Part shown: one piece after another, positions 60,117-64,000 of the stretch
Position numbering within the stretch: position 1 is the stretch's first letter
Layout: each line of letters starts with the position of its first letter
Source: Paramacrobiotus metropolitanus
Lineage: Eukaryota > Tardigrada > Eutardigrada > Parachela > Macrobiotidae
Length of the DNA stretch: 64,000 nucleotides
Direction: 5' to 3'
NCBI RefSeq assembly: GCF_019649055.1
Contig: NW_026570495.1
Location: 1 to 64,000 of the forward strand
Program-made: the position numbers and the translations under genes
Notes under the pieces: model-generated
Seen by the model: only the letters and a program-made list of their open reading frames with translations
Told to the model about the DNA's origin: nothing
The model's database searches: none

Positions 60117-61463
60117 ATGTGGCTGGTTGAGGCACGACAGAGCCTTGTTAAAACCCGGGATGTGTTCATCTTGGCCCAAAGCCACTGGCTGGCCGGTACA
60201 GTGGCCCTTGCCCTTACCTTCCTCGGATTTGGCCGTGAGTACTGGCAATTTTTATTTTGAAAAAATTACTTTTAATCGATTACTCGCTCGGTCAGCGAGC
60301 AACTGGATCAAATAAAGTACTTATGTGTTAGCACAAGAACCATGCAAGAGACGCCGAAAAACTAACCGCCGTACTTATCACTATGGGTACTGGCTACCTA
60401 TTTCCTTGAGTTTTGCGTTTGTATTTTACATATGCAGGAGAATTAAAATGCGTATTCATAGACAAATTCTTAGATAAACTACGAGTACTGAAGTATACTT
60501 AACAGCAGCCAAGGTGGGCTGCCATATCGACGAGACGGCCGCACAAACCACCGCTGTCAGTTTGTTAGCGCCCCGTTTAGCAGTGTTTTATTAATGCTAA
60601 TTGTACTAACTAATAAACTTTTACTAACTAAGAAACAGTCTTTAAGTTATTTATCGGTAATAAGAAACTAATGGAACCTTTATACATGCGTATCTTCTCA
60701 AACCATAATAATTTCGCTTTAGTTTAATAAATCTGCCCTAACCCCTCCTCAAACATCACGAGTGACGCGTTGGTAAATTTTTGCAAAAAAAACCGGCCGC
60801 TTATTTATTATTTTTTCCTGCAGTTTCCGTTGACTGGTCATGGTCGTACCTGGAGGCCCGGGCTATAGTTCATCTGCATTCGTTCCTATTAGTCTACGCA
60901 GTCCTTCACCTTGGTATGCTCGTGGCTATCCAAGTTGACTGCGGAATGCATTGCATCTGGAAATGTAAGAAGCATTTAACTGCTCGGAATATGAAGGACG
61001 CGGAACATCTTTTTTCCTTGTGCTCTGTGTCAGTGCACTATTTCTCATCATCGCAATGCTGATCATGTACCGCGTCGTGTCCTTTCGCCAGTGCATGAGT
61101 CTTCAGACGGTACTTGATTCAGCCGGAGAACGTTGCTGTGCACAGCCTCATTGTAACCTTCAGCGACCATTCGTGGACTATGGTTACATTTACTTTTTGA
61201 TTTACGGCTTCTGCATGGCCAATGCCATCTTCTCCATTGTAATGACTACGATTATTCTGATTAAGATGCCTGCAACGGAAATTGCCGTTGTGGGACATAA
61301 AGGGGATGGCATTAAAAAGTTGGAGTGCGACCTGGAAAAAGACCCGGGAATGGATGGTCTGGTGGAAGGCAAAGACATCGGCGGTCTACAATGTATTGAA
61401 TGTGTTAAGGAATTCTTGGCCCGGCAACGGCAAAAATCGAAGCCCTATGTAACAGGACATTAA
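60117..61463 (+). pseudogene. B5: B-type tetraspan gene with frameshift in helix 3
   Basis: Exon 1 60117-60234 (MWLVEARQSLVKTRD; helix 1) with a phase 1 GTGAGT donor. Exon 2 starts 60824 (VDWSWSYLEA, CIWKCKKHLTARN). At a run of six T (about 61010-61015) the frame breaks. The rest (LIIAMLIMYRVVSFRQC, AGERCCAQPHC, PFVDYGYIYFLIYGFCM, LQCIECVKEF) continues one frame over to a stop at 61463. A further change near 61440 replaces the C terminus seen in B4. One missing T would explain the first break, so assembly error must be excluded before calling it dead. Confidence 0.6.
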
Positions 61464-62234
61464 GGGACTGCTTGTTGACGAACAAGGGAAGCCACTACAT
61501 CTGCACGTGTTTGCTTTCAGCTCGCGGATGAATCTTAAGTTGAAGAGCTAATCAACTTACGTTTCAAAGACTCAATCACTGTTTGCAAAAATACGTGTAA
61601 ACCGGTTGTGTTGTTTAAACATATTTACGCTCTGTTTGCTTGAGTAATAATAATTATTAATATTGATTATTGACCCATTTATTGTACTCGTTAGACTGTT
61701 GCATAAAACCCTGCACTAGATTACTTATTAGATATCATAAGCAAAGTGTACGAGTATACAAATTTTCATATGAAGCATAGTTAGTAAACATATTCATTTT
61801 GCGAAGTATGTAATAATTATTCTTAAGATTTCCCACACGAAATGTACTAAGCATGCATTATAATCCAGAGGATCGATTAACCATGGCCAGTACATGTATT
61901 AGGCAGTATTAGGCAGTATTAAGTACAACACACAATATTCCAATTTTCGATTTGCAATTGCTCACCTTACACCATTCGTTAAATGCTACGGTATTTTGAC
62001 GTAGTGACGGGTTCACATCATGTCTGTTTGACGAAGTGGGCGATCGACGAATTTTCGTCGACGAAATGGCGGGTCACCGTTTGTTTGATAGACGTTCGAA
62101 ATGTTGCAGTAAATATTTGGAATTACACTGTTGCAATAACTGCCTGCATTAATGCATTCTTGAGAAATTAATCTACAGCACAACATGTTGTCCGGTTTTT
62201 GTGTACAGGAAGACTCCGAGAGCGAGCATTCAAA
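61464..62234. other. B5 to A3 spacer
   Basis: AT-rich, no recognised gene. TTAGGCAGTA is tandemly repeated near 61.9 kb. Confidence 0.35.
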
Positions 62235-62400
62235 AAAGTGATTACGAAGAAACACGACGTGGTGCCAGGGTTCTTATGGTATACAAACTCGTAATTGCCT
62301 CAAGATAATACACCTCATGATGAGGTGCGCTGTGTAATTGGACACATGAATAACGTTAATAATTATCTCAGAAAGGCGGCCGCGGTATAATTACGGTCCC
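62235..62400 (+). promoter_or_regulatory. A-type upstream block of A3
   Basis: GAGGTGCGCTGTGTAATTGG, TGAATAACGTTAATAATTA, GAAAGGCGGCCGCGGTATAA. It ends about 250 bases before the ATG. Confidence 0.5.
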
Positions 62401-62651
62401 CCAAGTCCACCCAGAGTAAGTCCTGCAGCCTTTTTTTCTGCGCCTGCACGACATTGCTTGTGAGCAGAACGGATATTATTGCCGTCGCACTCCCATATCT
62501 GTAAATTTCATAACTGATTCCGTATAACTGACACTAACTTCAGCCTGACACAATCTACTCTACTCGGCATTACAAAAATGTAATTCTTGCAGTATTGCGA
62601 AGAAAAATAATTATTCGTTACTCGGCTTGAGTTTTTCGGTTGTCTTGGAAA

Positions 62652-63835
62652 ATGCGTCGTGCCACATGTCCTTATCACCATGTCCAAAGCGATCCGCGGT
62701 CAACGTGGGAGGTGTCAGCAATCAGCATCGTGGCAGGACTGGTCGCTGCTTTCCTGAATGCGTTTGCGCTTGGAAGTTAGTAATCTTAGTACTGCTTTTT
62801 GAATCCATGGTATTTACGTGCACTTTTGAACTGAGAAACCCTGATTTGTCTATTATAATGTATGAGTAGCAGATGCAGGCACTATGCAGCACAAGATATA
62901 ATTACCAGTATTTACCACGTAGAACTTAAAAAATGCAAACAAGCAGTGTTCTGTTCAAACACAGTGTTGACATCCATACGCCTTTAATATTTATATGTCC
63001 TTGTTGTACCTTCTTTTTAATTTTATTATTAAATCTTGCCGACTGGTCGAATATTTTGGGCCGACCGACTTTTTTTAATCATGCAATGCAGAACTGGTTT
63101 TTTACTGTGTAGTCCTAGAGTAGAGTAGATTGTATTGGGCGTTAATTTCCTATTGTTAATCAGTCAAACAAGCCATAAGTACAAAACACAAAAACCCACT
63201 TATGGTTAGATAAAGCTACGGTAATTTCTGCATCTTTTAAATTTTGTGTTGACAGATCTCATACACTTGATCTCATACACTTGATTGTTATCGTTAGTAA
63301 ATCAAATTATTGTTGTAAATTTGTGAACGAACTATTGAAATCGCATCTAACGAACTTCTGGGTTTTTTCAGTGTTGTGGTCCTTACCGCATCCCATTCGT
63401 ATACCTCTCCAGCTCGCAAATTTTATGACCGCATTGGGTATGGTCGGCACCGGCTGCGCTATGTTATACGGGACGTTTGGGCGGCATTTGTATAACGTTA
63501 AAATTGCAACGGCTACTACGACCATGGTCTACGGCATCTACCTTCTGGCGCAATATAATGCCGGTGGCAACTGTGCGGTCATGATGATTTTGCTGTTACG
63601 TTACCAGTGTAGCCAAGATTGCGGTGTTTCCTGCGATGGAGATCTCACAATTTTCATAACTCAGGTTTTCGTGATCGTTCAATCTATTCATATCGCCATC
63701 GGCGCCACGTGGTTTATCGTTTGCTATTCGAATTATCCTGGCCGGTCTGATGCGTCGGGGCAATGTACTCGAAAGAAGACGGACAATCGGGAGAACGATG
63801 ATGAAACTGCGGTTAGTACAGTAGATGCTAAATAA
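62652..63835 (+). CDS. A3: A-type tetraspan membrane protein
   Basis: Exon 1 62652-62775 (ATG, MRRATCPYHHVQSDPRST; helix 1 ISIVAGLVAAFLNAFAL), phase 1 at GGAA|GTTAGT. Exon 2 63372-63835 after a TTTTTTCAG acceptor: LWSLPHPI, helix 2 to LYGTF, helix 3 ATATTTMVYGIYLLAQ, AGGNCAVMMILLLRYQ, CGVSCDGDL, helix 4 VIVQSIHIAIGATWFIV, tail RKKTDNRENDDETA. About 195 residues and colinear with A1. Frame intact, with the A-type upstream block in place, so this is the reference copy of the subfamily. Function unknown. Confidence 0.66.
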
Positions 63836-64000
63836 ATTTAGCAATCCATATCCAGAATATGAACGCACCTGTTTTGATTAGGTGCGTATAATATTAATAA
63901 TAATGCATAATATTAATGTCATAGTACGATCGACAAGAAGCGAAGAAACAGCAAGGAGTTTCACAACAAGCAGATGTGTTTTTCCAGTTGCGCAACGCTG
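63836..64000. other. 3' flank of A3
   Basis: Short AT-rich end of the window. I see nothing in it. Confidence 0.3.

Overview
The window is nuclear DNA of an animal. It holds spliced genes with GT-AG introns, some only about 60 bp long, and a PH-domain protein, HPS1, a rhodopsin-type receptor and a clarin. Mobile elements are numerous: tyrosine-recombinase, LINE, hAT, pogo and foldback types. Compact introns and AT-rich spacers suggest a small invertebrate; a tardigrade or small crustacean would fit, but the phylum cannot be fixed from this sequence alone.

Layout. 0-14 kb: three minus-strand genes. These are a PH-domain protein running off the left edge, the BLOC-3 subunit HPS1, and a seven-helix receptor of which only helices 3-7 are visible. 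15.3-20.1 kb: an apparently intact Ngaro/PAT-type tyrosine-recombinase retrotransposon on the plus strand (gag, RT-RNase H, recombinase) with the diagnostic split direct repeats A1-B1A2-B2. 20.9-23.1 kb: a clarin-like four-helix gene on the minus strand, with a frame conflict in exon 1. 24.2-34.7 kb: a transposon graveyard. In it a decayed restriction-like-endonuclease LINE lies between pogo-like terminal repeats and is itself split by a 3.4-kb element with 8-bp target duplications and a 90-bp minisatellite.

36-64 kb: the most unusual part, a head-to-tail plus-strand array of eight two- or three-exon copies of four-helix membrane proteins I do not recognise. They fall into two subfamilies, called A (three copies) and B (five copies) here. 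In both, a short first exon of 118-130 bp encodes helix 1 and ends in phase 1; the second exon encodes helices 2-4 and a charged tail. Each subfamily has its own conserved upstream block. A1, A3, B1, B2 and B3 look intact. A2, B4 and B5 show lesions: a lost first exon and frameshift, a start codon out of frame, and a frameshift in a T run. A relic of an A-type 3' exon lies near 51.7 kb. Transposons (hAT, pogo with a psq-type HTH, foldback MITEs, a solo LTR) have landed repeatedly in the spacers and leaders of this array, so it is a fast-evolving birth-and-death gene cluster.

Spliced genes are given as one span, with exon limits in the evidence text. Exon limits rest on visible splice sites, reading phase and paralogue comparison by eye; no database search was run.
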